DNA of 64,000 nt from an uncultured Holophagaceae bacterium (GTDB lineage: Bacteria > Acidobacteriota > Holophagae > Holophagales > Holophagaceae): positions 62,001 to 126,000 of the forward strand of contig CAIWKE010000011.1 in assembly GCA_903913215.1 (NCBI GenBank), written 5' to 3'. Each line of letters begins with the position of its first letter. Position 1 is the first letter of the stretch. A program made the position numbers and the translations under genes. The notes beneath the pieces are model-generated. The model saw only the letters and a program-made list of their open reading frames with translations, was not told where the DNA came from and ran no database searches. Positions 8,066 through 16,558 of the stretch are shown one piece after another.

Positions 8066-9331
8066 ATGATCGATGCCAGCCTCCTCCGCAACGACCTCGA
8101 CGCCGTGGCGGCGCGCCTGTCTGAGCGGGGCTACACGCTGGACCGGGCCCGCTACCAGGACCTCGACCAACGGCGACGCTCGGCGCTGCAGGAGGCGGAG
8201 CTGCTCAAGGCTGAGCGCAACCGCGTCAGTGAGGAAGTGGGCCGGCTCAAGCGGGCCAAGGAGAACGCGGACCATCTCATCGCCCAGCAGCGCGAGGTGG
8301 GCGACAAGTTGAAGGGCCTGGAGGCCGCCGAGCGCGACATCGAGGCCGAGTTCAAGGACTTCCTGGCGGGCCTGCCCAACCCGCCCCACGCCAGCGTGCC
8401 CAGCGGGCGCGACGAGCACGGCAACGTGGAGATCAAGCGCTGGGGCACCCAGCCCACCATCGAGGCCCCCAAGGATCACATGGAGCTGGGCACCGCCCTG
8501 GGCATCCTGGATCTGGACCGGGCCGCCAAGCTCAGTGGCGCCCGCTTCGCGGTGCTGAAGGGGCTGGGCGCCAAGCTGGAGCGGGCTCTCATCTCCTTCA
8601 TGCTGGACCGCCAGACCGGCGCGGGCTACGGGGAAGTCATCCCGCCCTACCTGGTGAACGCCGAGAGCATGTACGGCACGGGCCAGCTCCCCAAGTTCGA
8701 GCAGGACCTCTTCAAAACAGGCCACAGCGGCGGCGCCCTCTATCTCATCCCCACGGCGGAGGTGCCTGTCACCAACCTCTATCGGGACGAGATCCTTCCT
8801 GCCGAAGCCCTGCCCCTGCGCCACTGCGCCTTCACGCCCTGCTTCCGCAGCGAGGCGGGCAGCTATGGGCGGGATACCAAGGGCATCATCCGCCAGCACC
8901 AGTTCCACAAGGTGGAGCTGGTGACCTTTGCCGCTGCCGATGCGGCCGAGGCGGAGCTCGAGCGCCTCACAGCGGATGCGGAAGCGATCCTCGAGGCCCT
9001 GGAACTTCCCTACCGCCGCGTGCTGCTCTGCACCGGCGACATGGGCTTCAGCAGCCAGAAGACCTATGACCTGGAGGTCTGGCTGCCCTCCCAGAACACC
9101 TACCGCGAGATCAGCTCCTGCAGCTGGTTTGGGGACTTCCAGGCGCGCCGCGCCAACATACGGGCCAAGGGCAAAGAGGGCAAGCCCGTCTTCGCGCACA
9201 CGCTCAACGGCAGCGGCCTCGCCGTGGGCCGCACCTGGGTGGCCGTGCTGGAGAACTACCAGCAGCCCGACGGCAGCATCCGTGTGCCCGAAGTGCTGCG
9301 CCCCTTCCTGGGGGTTGAGGTGATTCGCTGA
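8066..9331 (+). CDS. serS: seryl-tRNA synthetase
   Basis: This encodes 421 residues, the normal length for SerRS. It charges tRNA-Ser with serine. Residues about 30-100 form the antiparallel coiled-coil arm that grips the long variable arm of tRNA-Ser (many Glu, Arg and Lys heptads). Class II motif 2 is FRSEAGSYGRDTKGIIRQHQ and motif 3 is GSGLAVGRTWVAVLENYQQ. TAEVPVTNLY and FGDFQARR are family hallmarks. It is probably transcribed alone or with the overlapping ABC ATPase gene. Confidence 0.97.
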   Translation: MIDASLLRNDLDAVAARLSERGYTLDRARYQDLDQRRRSALQEAELLKAERNRVSEEVGRLKRAKENADHLIAQQREVGDKLKGLEAAERDIEAEFKDFLAGLPNPPHASVPSGRDEHGNVEIKRWGTQPTIEAPKDHMELGTALGILDLDRAAKLSGARFAVLKGLGAKLERALISFMLDRQTGAGYGEVIPPYLVNAESMYGTGQLPKFEQDLFKTGHSGGALYLIPTAEVPVTNLYRDEILPAEALPLRHCAFTPCFRSEAGSYGRDTKGIIRQHQFHKVELVTFAAADAAEAELERLTADAEAILEALELPYRRVLLCTGDMGFSSQKTYDLEVWLPSQNTYREISSCSWFGDFQARRANIRAKGKEGKPVFAHTLNGSGLAVGRTWVAVLENYQQPDGSIRVPEVLRPFLGVEVIR

Positions 9332-9360
9332 CGAAGGGGTCCGTTCTCTGCGCTGAATGC

Positions 9361-10086
9361 TTGTGCTTTCAGCGGGGGGAAAAGACTGTGCTGGAGGACC
9401 TCTCGTTTTCCATCGCCCCGGGCGAGGCCTGGGGTCTGGTGGGTGAGAGTGGGTCCGGCAAGACCACCCTGCTGCACCTGGCGCTGGGACTGTTGGAGCC
9501 CACGGCAGGACGCCTGTGGCTGGAGGACGCGCCCTGGTCGCCCCTGCCCGAGCGGGCGCGCCGACGGCGGCGGCCGCGGATCCAGGCGGTGTTCCAGGAG
9601 CCCCTGGCCAGCCTGCCGCCCCATCGCAGCGGCTGGGAGATCCTCGCGGAGCCCCTGGAGGCCTGGGGGCGGGGCAGCGCCCCGGCACGCCGCGAGGCTG
9701 CGGCCCGCATGGCGGCGCGAGTGAAGTTTCCCGAGGCGGCCCTGGCGCAGCGACCCGAGGCCTGGTCCGGCGGCCTGGCCCAGCGCCTTTGCCTGGGCCG
9801 CGCCCTCATGCTGGAACCCGCCCTGCTGGTATTGGACGAGCCCTGTTCCGCCCTCGACGCCACCCAGGCCAGCCACCTGCTGGCCCTGCTTCTGGACCTG
9901 AAGACCGCGGGCACGGCCCTGCTCTTCGCCAGCCACGACCTGCTAATGGTGCAGCAGTTGTGCGATCAAGGGTTGGTGCTGGAAGCAGGCCGACCCGTTG
10001 CCCAGGGGCCGATAGATGCCGTAATGGCTGAGCCCGTGCATCCAACCTTGAAGGCACTGCTGGACGCGACGTTCACCTTCCCCTGA
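9361..10086 (+). CDS. ABC transporter ATP-binding protein, oligopeptide type
   Basis: This encodes 241 residues from a TTG at 9361. The visible motifs are Walker A GESGSGKTT (29-37), Q-loop Q79 (AVFQEPLASLPP), signature WSGGLAQRL (135-143), Walker B LLVLDEP (155-161) and switch His192. The Q-loop surroundings and overall form resemble DppF/OppF/NikE ATPases. Family members usually begin about ten residues earlier. A CTG at 9328 would supply them (SVLCAECLCFQ); it overlaps the serS stop and has GAGGTG 5 nt upstream. There is no permease or binding protein nearby, so this is an orphan ATPase with unknown partner. Confidence 0.85.
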   Translation: MCFQRGEKTVLEDLSFSIAPGEAWGLVGESGSGKTTLLHLALGLLEPTAGRLWLEDAPWSPLPERARRRRRPRIQAVFQEPLASLPPHRSGWEILAEPLEAWGRGSAPARREAAARMAARVKFPEAALAQRPEAWSGGLAQRLCLGRALMLEPALLVLDEPCSALDATQASHLLALLLDLKTAGTALLFASHDLLMVQQLCDQGLVLEAGRPVAQGPIDAVMAEPVHPTLKALLDATFTFP

Positions 10087-10092
10087 TCCAAA

Positions 10093-10126
10093 AGAAAATC
10101 GCAGCGCCAAAGCGCTGCGATTTTCT
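10093..10126. terminator. bidirectional intrinsic terminator
   Basis: A perfect 15-bp stem (10093-10107 with 10112-10126) has the 4-nt loop CAAA. The A-rich start and T-rich end make it a terminator in both directions, between the convergent ABC ATPase and ppiD genes. Confidence 0.9.
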
Positions 10127-10157
10127 CAGGCTGGATGACTGGTCGGGGATGACCCGA

Positions 10158-12059
10158 TCACTCGTCCCCGGTGGCCTTTACGGCATCGGGATTGATGTAG
10201 ATGCCGCTGAGGTGGCCCCAGAAGCTGCTGAGGCCGGGGCGCAGGCGACCCTGCTGGTCCAGGGACTGCAACTCGGCCGAGAGGAGCTTTTGCGCCTCGG
10301 CGGTCTGGGTCTCCTGGATGAGGGTGCGGCGGGCTTCAAAACTGAGGGCCGGGGCGGGCTCGCGGGAGCCGATGCGGGCTACCCACAGCTTGCCGTCCTG
10401 GGTCCAGAGGATGGGCGTGGTCTGACCCACGGCGGTATCCAGCAGGGCCTTGCGGATGGCGGGCTGGGCCACGAGTTCCTTCTGGGCGGCCAGAGGGGCC
10501 GCGGCCTGGTCTGTGACGGGACCCACGGCGGCCAGACCACCCTTGAGAGCCTGCTGGGCCTTGGCCACGGCCTGCTTGCGGGCCTCTTCCAGGCGGTAGG
10601 CAGCCAGCACCTTGGTGCGGATCTCCTTGAAGGGGGGCACGGCCTCGGGCAACTCTTCCTGGACCCGGAAGAGCAGGTGGTGTTGGGGGAAGGGCGTGGG
10701 CTTGGAGACCTCGCCCACCTTCATGCGGAAGACCTCGTTGCTGATCTGGCTCAGCTCCGGCAGGCCATCGATCTGGGCCGTGCCGTCATTGGTGAAGGGC
10801 AGGCTCAGCTGGGCGGGGCTGCCCAGACTCTTGGCGGCGGCGGCCAGGTCGCCCCCATTGGCCCGCTTGCGGATCTGCTCCAGGCGCTCCTGGGCCTTGG
10901 TGGTGAAGCGGCTGTCGGCGATCTCCGGGGCCAGCGTGGCCTTGGCCTCTTCATAGGTCTTTTCGCGGCGGCCTTCCAGCTTGATGAGGTGGATGCCGAA
11001 GGTTGTGCGCACGGGCTGGCTGATCTCGCCCACCTTCAGGGTGGCGGCGGCATCAGAGAAGGGCTTGACCATCTTGGAGGCATTGAACCAGCCCAGGTCG
11101 CCGCCGTTGCCCTTGGCGCTGGGATCCTCGCTCAACTCCTCGGCGGCCTTGGCGAAGTCCTGGCCCTTGACCAGGCGCTCGCGCAGCAGCTGGGCCTTGG
11201 CCGTGGCTTCCTGGATCTGGGTCTCGCCCTCGGCCTTGAACAGGATGTGGCGGGCCTTGAACTCGGAGTAGTCGCTCTTGCGGGCCTGGTAGGCCGCCTT
11301 GAGGGCCGCTTCGTCGGGCTGCAGGTCCTTGCCGAAGGCGGCGCGGTCCACGGCCACGTACTGGATCACGCGGCGGGGGGTGGACAGGAAGCGCTCGCCG
11401 GAGGTCTTGTAGAAGGCCTCTAGAGGGACGTCGCCAGGGTCGGCTACGGTGGCGGTGTCCACGGGCAGGCTCACCTGCTGGAAGGCCACCTTTTCATTCT
11501 TGAGGCGGTTCTCCTGGGCCAGCCAGAGCTCATCCAAGGGCACCTGCACGGCGGCCTGCTGGATCAGCTTGGTCCGGAGCAGTTCGCTGCGGATGGCCCG
11601 TTCCTGCATGGCGGGGTTGAAGCCCGTGTTCTGGAACACTTCCTTCATGTCAGCATTGGACTTGAGGTTGCCCTTGGCATCCAGGAAGACCGGGTATTGG
11701 CGCAGGAAGGCCCGGAGGCGGGCTCCCACCTCCTCGTCGGTCACCACCACGTGGTGCCGCTCGGCCAGTTCCTCCATGAGCTTCTGGTTGACCAGATCCC
11801 GCATGGCCTGGGACTGGATGAAGGGCCGGAGGGCCTCGGGACTGGCCTGCTTGCCATAGCGCTGGAACAGCTCCTGCATGTGCTCGGAGACTTCCCGCAT
11901 GAGGATTTCCTTGCCATAGACCCGCGCCGCCACAGTGTCTGCTGAGATGGCACCCCCCGTCGGCGCCAGATAGGCCACCATGCCCAGGAGGACAATGATC
12001 ATGACCGCCGCCATGGGCGTGCGGTTGGATTTGAAGACAGAACGGAAAGAACGAAGCAT
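10158..12059 (-). CDS. ppiD: PpiD/SurA-like peptidyl-prolyl isomerase
   Basis: This is 633 residues from the ATG at 12059, chosen because MLRSFRSVFKSN leads straight into the single membrane anchor (AAVMIIVLLGMVAYLAP). The SurA-type N-terminal chaperone region spans about 40-240. A parvulin (PpiC) domain follows at about 267-365 (KARHILFKAEGET, GNGGDLGWFNASKMVKPFS, TFGIHLIKLEGRR). The C-terminal part is a second, degenerate region. The enzyme would help outer-membrane proteins fold at the periplasmic face of the inner membrane. It is divergent from def. Confidence 0.9.
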   Translation of the reverse strand: MLRSFRSVFKSNRTPMAAVMIIVLLGMVAYLAPTGGAISADTVAARVYGKEILMREVSEHMQELFQRYGKQASPEALRPFIQSQAMRDLVNQKLMEELAERHHVVVTDEEVGARLRAFLRQYPVFLDAKGNLKSNADMKEVFQNTGFNPAMQERAIRSELLRTKLIQQAAVQVPLDELWLAQENRLKNEKVAFQQVSLPVDTATVADPGDVPLEAFYKTSGERFLSTPRRVIQYVAVDRAAFGKDLQPDEAALKAAYQARKSDYSEFKARHILFKAEGETQIQEATAKAQLLRERLVKGQDFAKAAEELSEDPSAKGNGGDLGWFNASKMVKPFSDAAATLKVGEISQPVRTTFGIHLIKLEGRREKTYEEAKATLAPEIADSRFTTKAQERLEQIRKRANGGDLAAAAKSLGSPAQLSLPFTNDGTAQIDGLPELSQISNEVFRMKVGEVSKPTPFPQHHLLFRVQEELPEAVPPFKEIRTKVLAAYRLEEARKQAVAKAQQALKGGLAAVGPVTDQAAAPLAAQKELVAQPAIRKALLDTAVGQTTPILWTQDGKLWVARIGSREPAPALSFEARRTLIQETQTAEAQKLLSAELQSLDQQGRLRPGLSSFWGHLSGIYINPDAVKATGDE

Positions 12060-12085
12060 GCAGGGCTCCAGACGGACCCCCCAGA

Positions 12086-12114
12086 TTAACAAGGGAACGC
12101 GCTTGGATTACACT
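12086..12114 (+). promoter_or_regulatory. sigma-70-type promoter of def-fmt
   Basis: The -35 is TTAACA (12086-12091), the spacer exactly 17 nt, and the -10 TACACT (12109-12114). It lies 19 nt before the def ATG, in the divergent gap with ppiD. Confidence 0.5.
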
Positions 12115-12133
12115 GGAATGCTGGAGAGGTTGA

Positions 12134-12637
12134 ATGGCTGTCTTACCCGTGCTCACCTGGGGGGATCCCCACCTGAAGATCAATAGTGCGGATGTCGGGC
12201 AGTGGACGCCCGAGCTGGAGCAGCTCGTTGCGGACATGTTCGAGACCACCTTGGACGAGGAGGGCCTGGGCCTGGCCGCGCCCCAGGTGGGGGTGAACCT
12301 CAACCTGGCGGTCATCGACTGCTCCTGCGGCGAGGACCCGGCCCAGCAGATCATCCTCATCAATCCCGAGATCACCAGGGAGGAGGGCGTCCAGTACGGC
12401 ACCGAGGGCTGTCTATCCATTCCGGGCATCCGGGAGGAGCTGGAGCGGCCCCAAAAGGTCTGGATCCGCAATCGCACCAAGGAGGGCGCCTGGGTCGAGC
12501 TGGAAGGCGAAGACCTCCTGGCCAGGGCCTTCTGCCATGAAATTGACCACCTGCGGGGCCGGCTCTTCGTGGAATACTTCGGCCCTGTGAAGCGCTCTGT
12601 CCTTCAGAGGAAATACCAGAAGCAGCTGAAAGGGTAG
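12134..12637 (+). CDS. def: peptide deformylase
   Basis: This encodes 167 residues. It removes the formyl group from the starting Met of new proteins. All three family motifs are intact: GLGLAAPQVG (44-53), EGCLS (91-95, metal ligand C93) and HEIDH (135-139, two His ligands and the catalytic Glu). fmt follows after 2 nt, the common def-fmt pairing, so the enzymes that add and remove formyl groups are made together. Confidence 0.97.
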   Translation: MAVLPVLTWGDPHLKINSADVGQWTPELEQLVADMFETTLDEEGLGLAAPQVGVNLNLAVIDCSCGEDPAQQIILINPEITREEGVQYGTEGCLSIPGIREELERPQKVWIRNRTKEGAWVELEGEDLLARAFCHEIDHLRGRLFVEYFGPVKRSVLQRKYQKQLKG

Positions 12638-12639
12638 CC

Positions 12640-13563
12640 ATGACCCGCATCGCCTTCCTTGGCACCCCCCGTGCGGCTGTTCCGGCCCTCCGGGCTCTGG
12701 CTGAAGAAGGCGTCGAAGCGGTGTTCTGCAACCCGGACCGGCCCGCGGGCCGAGGGCGCCACCTGGAGGCCCCCCCCGTAAAGGTGGCAGCCCTGGAGCT
12801 GGGTCTGCCGCTCCACCAACCCCTGAGCTGGAAGACCCCCGAGGCCCGGGAGCTCTGGGAGGGCCTGCACATCGACCTGGCGGTGGTGGTGGCCTACGGC
12901 CACCTGCTGCCCCGGTGGCTGCTGGATGCCTGCCCCCTGGGGGTCTGGAACCTGCATTTCTCCCTGCTGCCCCGCTGGCGCGGTGCGGCCCCTGTGAACC
13001 ACGCCCTCCTGGCCGGGGACGAGGAGTCAGGGGTCAGCCTCATGCGCCTCACGCCAGGCTTGGACGAAGGGCCTGTGCTGGCCCAGAGCCACCGGCCCCT
13101 CGGCTCGGAGACCACGGCCGAAGGGCTCTTGGAGATCCTGGCCCAGGACGCCGCAGAGCTCCTCATGGACCAGTTGCCCCTGTTGCTCAGCGGCAGTGGC
13201 CAACCCCGGGAACAGGAGCACGGCCTGGCCACCCATGCTGCCAAGCTCCACAAGGACATGGCCCGCCTGGACTGGCGCCGCTCCGCCGCGGAGCTGCACC
13301 GGCAGGTGCGGGCCCTCTGGCCCTGGCCCGGCTCCGAGCTGCACTTGGAGGGTCAGACCCTCAAGGTCTGCGGGGTGGGCTCGCTTCGCACCTGCTACCG
13401 CGAGCCTGGTCAGTTGATCTGGGGCAAAGAGGAAGGCGCCTGGCTCGTCACCGCCGAAGGCTCCCTGGAACTCACCCTGCTCCAGCGTCCCGGCAAGCCC
13501 GTCCAGCCCGCCCTGCAGGCCCTGCAGCCCTGGGGCGTCAGCGGCAGCCGCGCAGTGGAATGA
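12640..13563 (+). CDS. fmt: methionyl-tRNA formyltransferase
   Basis: This encodes 307 residues. It transfers a formyl group from 10-formyl-THF to Met-tRNA. The catalytic triad fits N104, H106 and D142 within NLHFSLLPRWRGAAPVN and LTPGLDEGPVL. An N-terminal Rossmann part (IAFLGTPRAAVPAL) and a smaller C-terminal beta barrel (about 210-305) complete the usual layout. It ends 12 nt from the convergent radical SAM gene. Confidence 0.96.
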   Translation: MTRIAFLGTPRAAVPALRALAEEGVEAVFCNPDRPAGRGRHLEAPPVKVAALELGLPLHQPLSWKTPEARELWEGLHIDLAVVVAYGHLLPRWLLDACPLGVWNLHFSLLPRWRGAAPVNHALLAGDEESGVSLMRLTPGLDEGPVLAQSHRPLGSETTAEGLLEILAQDAAELLMDQLPLLLSGSGQPREQEHGLATHAAKLHKDMARLDWRRSAAELHRQVRALWPWPGSELHLEGQTLKVCGVGSLRTCYREPGQLIWGKEEGAWLVTAEGSLELTLLQRPGKPVQPALQALQPWGVSGSRAVE

Positions 13564-13575
13564 CTCGGCGGGGAT

Positions 13576-15000
13576 TCAGCCTTTCTGGAAGGACTTGATC
13601 TCGGCCCGGATGGGGGCCAGGCGGCTCTGCTCCAGACCATCGCGGTAGAAGAGGTTGTAGGTGTCGAAGGGGATGATGCGGCCATCGGGGTGGGCGATGT
13701 GGACGCAGCTCTTGCGCACGCTGCGCAGGTCGAAGCTCTCGGCGTCGATGAACTGCATGAAGATCAGGCGGAACACGTCGCGGTAGCCGATGTCGCCGGG
13801 CACGGCCACCTTGGGCAGGCAGCAGAGCAGCTCCGAGAGGCTGGTCGCGGCTCCCTCGGGGCCGTGGTTGGTGGCCAGCATCTGGAAGAGCCGGGCCTGA
13901 AGCTCTGGATCTTTCTCGAACTGGATGGTGTTGCGGCCGCCCTCGATGAGCCACTGGGGCTCCACGAAGCGGGTGAGGGGCTGCAGGCGACCCTCCACCT
14001 TGAGGGCGTAGGCCATGGCCAGGCTGTCCGGGTGGCAGGGCACCGGAAGGATGTCCTCGGGGGCGAAGAGGCTCGTCTGCTCCAGCACCTTGCGGCGCAG
14101 CTCTGTGAGGGTGAGGCGGTCCCGGCCGGGGTCGTAGCCCTCGGTGCGGCCCGCGTGCTGGATGGGCTGGAAGGTCACGCCCCGCACGCAGCGCTGCTGG
14201 GCGGCGAACTCCACGAGGCGGCCCAGCTCGCCGTCATTGCAGCCCTTTTTCACCGTGACCACCAGGGAAGTGCTGAGGTCCAGCTCGTTGAGGGTCTCCA
14301 GGGCCTTGAGCCGCGTGGCTCTCAGGTCGGCGCCCCGCAGCTCCAGGAGGGGCGCGGCCTCCAGGGAGTCGAACTGAAGGTACAGCTCGAAGGCGGGCTG
14401 GTAGCTGGCGAGCCGTTCGGCAAAGGCGCGGTCCTGGGCGATGCGCAGGCCGTTGGTGTTGACCATGAGGTGGCGGATGGGGCGGCGGCGGCAGGCGTCC
14501 AGGATCTCGAAGAACTGGGGGTGCAAGGTGGGCTCACCGCCGCTGAGCTGCACCACGTCCGGTTCGCCCTCGTTGGCCACGATGGCGTCAAGCATGCGCT
14601 CCAGGGTGGCCAAGTCCCGCATGCCGCCGCGCTCGGGGCCGCTCTCGGCATAGCAGACGGGGCAGCGCAGGTTGCAGTGGTCCGTGACCTCCAGCAGAGT
14701 CAGGCAGCTGTGCTGCTCATGGTCCGGGCAGAGGCCGCAGTCGTAGGGGCAGCCGTGCTCCACAGCGGTGTTGTTCCGGCAGGGCTGCTCGGGCACCTTG
14801 AGGAAGACCTCCCGGCAGCGGCGGTAGTAGTCCACATCGTCGGCGATGAGCACCCGCTCGGGGCCGTGGCGCGGGCAGCGCTTCAGCAGGTAGACGCAGC
14901 CCTCCTGGAACACGATCTTGGCGTCCACCCGGCGGTAGCAAGTGGAGCAGATGGACACGGCCGTGTCGTAGAAGAGGTACGGGCGGGTGGGGGTGGGCAT
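13576..15000 (-). CDS. MJ0619/Tes-like radical SAM protein
   Basis: This encodes 474 residues. The radical SAM motif is CNLRCPVC (C109-x3-C113-x2-C116), followed by a GGEPT motif. Before it come an N-terminal CxxC zinc-finger-like unit (C18/C21, C35, C42: ICSTCYRRVDAK, RCPRHG) and a second Cys cluster, GCPYDCGLCPDHEQHSC (C84, C88, C91, C99). This Cys layout is that of archaeal MJ0619-type enzymes, which include tetraether synthase (Tes), known to join lipid tails by radical C-C coupling. A C-terminal CVHIAHPDGRIIPFDTYN also fits. Its own substrate is not known. It ends a minus-strand operon with Lgt-like and small membrane proteins, which suits a lipid role (inference). Confidence 0.85.
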   Translation of the reverse strand: MPTPTRPYLFYDTAVSICSTCYRRVDAKIVFQEGCVYLLKRCPRHGPERVLIADDVDYYRRCREVFLKVPEQPCRNNTAVEHGCPYDCGLCPDHEQHSCLTLLEVTDHCNLRCPVCYAESGPERGGMRDLATLERMLDAIVANEGEPDVVQLSGGEPTLHPQFFEILDACRRRPIRHLMVNTNGLRIAQDRAFAERLASYQPAFELYLQFDSLEAAPLLELRGADLRATRLKALETLNELDLSTSLVVTVKKGCNDGELGRLVEFAAQQRCVRGVTFQPIQHAGRTEGYDPGRDRLTLTELRRKVLEQTSLFAPEDILPVPCHPDSLAMAYALKVEGRLQPLTRFVEPQWLIEGGRNTIQFEKDPELQARLFQMLATNHGPEGAATSLSELLCCLPKVAVPGDIGYRDVFRLIFMQFIDAESFDLRSVRKSCVHIAHPDGRIIPFDTYNLFYRDGLEQSRLAPIRAEIKSFQKG

Positions 15001-15031
15001 GGCTACCTCGCCTGGCGAGCGGGATCGGTGC

Positions 15032-15382
15032 TCAACGGATCACCAAGGGTTGATTCGCAAAATAGCCAAAACAGAGCAATGGGGGGGTGAGCAGCAGCAG
15101 TCCTGTGAAGAGCAGAGCACCGATGATGAGCCCGGACCGGTAAGGGGAGTCTTCCAGTCCCAGCACCCTGGAACGCAGGACGATCACCCAGGCCCAATGG
15201 GCCACGGGGATGGCCAGCAGGACGTAGATGCTCATGCCACCGAAATTGGCCTTGAACAGGAGCAGAGCCGGGAGGCCGGCGAGCACCGCGCAGAGGAGCC
15301 CCGTGCCGATCCCAGTGAGGCAGCCTCGACCCTGGGAGCGGGGGGCTAGGGGGGAACCGGCATCCGGGGGCAGCTCACTCAT
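15032..15382 (-). CDS. small membrane protein, paralogue 1
   Basis: This encodes 116 residues. A Pro-rich cytoplasmic N-terminus is followed by three predicted membrane segments (CLTGIGTGLLCAVLAGLPAL, IYVLLAIPVAHWAWVIVL, GLIIGALLFTGLLLLTPPLL). It aligns along its whole length with the next gene upstream (shared features: GCxxGxGxGLxCA, LLAIPxxHWxW, YRSGLIxG, LLLxxPLLCFG), so the two arose by tandem duplication. I recognise no family. It lies between the paralogue and the radical SAM gene. Confidence 0.65.
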   Translation of the reverse strand: MSELPPDAGSPLAPRSQGRGCLTGIGTGLLCAVLAGLPALLLFKANFGGMSIYVLLAIPVAHWAWVIVLRSRVLGLEDSPYRSGLIIGALLFTGLLLLTPPLLCFGYFANQPLVIR

Positions 15383-15450
15383 TCGGAACCTCCTGGCAGG
15401 GCTTAGGGGACTTTCTCAGGCGAGGCGGGCAAAGGCAATCAGAGCCCCCC

Positions 15451-15798
15451 TCAGCGGGGGCCCCAGGCTGCCAGTCCGAAACAGAGCAGCAGGGGTGAGA
15501 GCAGCAGCAGGCCGGAGATGAGGACCGAGCCGAGGATCAGCCCTGAGCGGTAGGAGCTGCCCTCGGGCAGTGGGGTCTTGAGGAAGCGGTAGATTGTCCA
15601 GCCCCAGTGGCAGCAGGGGATGGCGAGGAGCAGCAGGTAGCCCAGGCTGTTGCGGGCGTGGTTGAACAGGAGTACGGCCAGGAAGCCGCCACCCAGGGCG
15701 CAGGCCAGGCCCATGCCCATGCCCGCGAAGCAGCCCTGGAGCTGGGTGCGGGGAGAGGGGGCGGAATCCCCTTCCGGGGGCGGAGGCAAGTCAGGCAT
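15451..15798 (-). CDS. small membrane protein, paralogue 2
   Basis: This encodes 115 residues and is the tandem paralogue of the protein at 15032-15382. It has the same Pro-rich start and three membrane segments (CFAGMGMGLACALGGGFLAV, LGYLLLLAIPCCHWGWTIY, GLILGSVLISGLLLLSPLLL). Its start overlaps the end of the Lgt-like gene by 8 nt, which suggests coupled translation. The function is unknown. Confidence 0.65.
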   Translation of the reverse strand: MPDLPPPPEGDSAPSPRTQLQGCFAGMGMGLACALGGGFLAVLLFNHARNSLGYLLLLAIPCCHWGWTIYRFLKTPLPEGSSYRSGLILGSVLISGLLLLSPLLLCFGLAAWGPR

Positions 15799-16534
15799 GG
15801 GGTGTCTCCTGGCGGTGTTCTCTGGTACGTTCCCAGACGAGGAGGATCAACGCGAGCATGGCCGCCCATTGGATGGGATTCAAACCCAGCATGCGGGGAT
15901 AGGGTTTGACGGCGTCGATGAGCAGCCGCCAGAAGGAATAGGCGCCCAGGAAAAGGCGCCAGAGGTCACCCTCCCGGGCCAGGCGGCGCCGCAGCCAGAG
16001 CGCAGCCAGAAGGAAGACCGACAGGACCAGAGCCTCATAGAGCTGAGCTGGGTGGCGGGGGATGCCATCGCCGAAGTCCACGCCCCAGGGCAGGGTGGTG
16101 GGCCCGCCGTGGGTGCCGTCCGCCAGGCCCGTGAGGAAGCAGCCGATGCGCCCCAGGAGCATGCCCACCAGGAGGGGGATCACGAAGAGGTCCCCGGTGC
16201 GCCGGGGTTCGTGGATCTGGGCCTTGGCCACCTCCACGCCGAGGTGGCCGCCCAGCAGGGCCCCCAGCACGCTCTTGCCCCCCAGCACCGCGCCCCAACC
16301 CACGGCGGACAGGACCGGCAGGAGGGTGGCGACGTGCAGGAGCTTGGCGCCGAGGCCTGCACCAAGGATGGCGCCTGCCACCACTGGGAGCCGGATGGAG
16401 CCCTGGAGGGGATCGCCCCAGTGTCGGCGCAGGAACCAGAAGAGATGGGCCCCCACCAGGTAGGCCAGGGTTTCGAAAAAGACGTGGGGATGCACCTGCC
16501 AGGGGCCCAGGGGCACGAAATACGGGAAGGTCAT
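15791..16534 (-). CDS. divergent Lgt-like membrane protein
   Basis: This encodes 247 residues with about seven membrane segments. It belongs to the prolipoprotein diacylglyceryl transferase superfamily by GRIGCF (128-133) and HPAQLYEA (161-168). In true Lgt the signature is GRxGNFxNxE. Here the Asn is Cys132 and the Glu position is Leu137, followed by ADGTHGGPTTLPWG. These are residues known to matter for Lgt activity, so it may transfer something else or be inactive on prolipoproteins. It lies 24 nt downstream of the TPR gene and overlaps the next small membrane gene. Confidence 0.8.
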   Translation of the reverse strand: MTFPYFVPLGPWQVHPHVFFETLAYLVGAHLFWFLRRHWGDPLQGSIRLPVVAGAILGAGLGAKLLHVATLLPVLSAVGWGAVLGGKSVLGALLGGHLGVEVAKAQIHEPRRTGDLFVIPLLVGMLLGRIGCFLTGLADGTHGGPTTLPWGVDFGDGIPRHPAQLYEALVLSVFLLAALWLRRRLAREGDLWRLFLGAYSFWRLLIDAVKPYPRMLGLNPIQWAAMLALILLVWERTREHRQETPHA

Positions 16535-16558
16535 GGGACTATCTCTGGGCCTTGGCGG

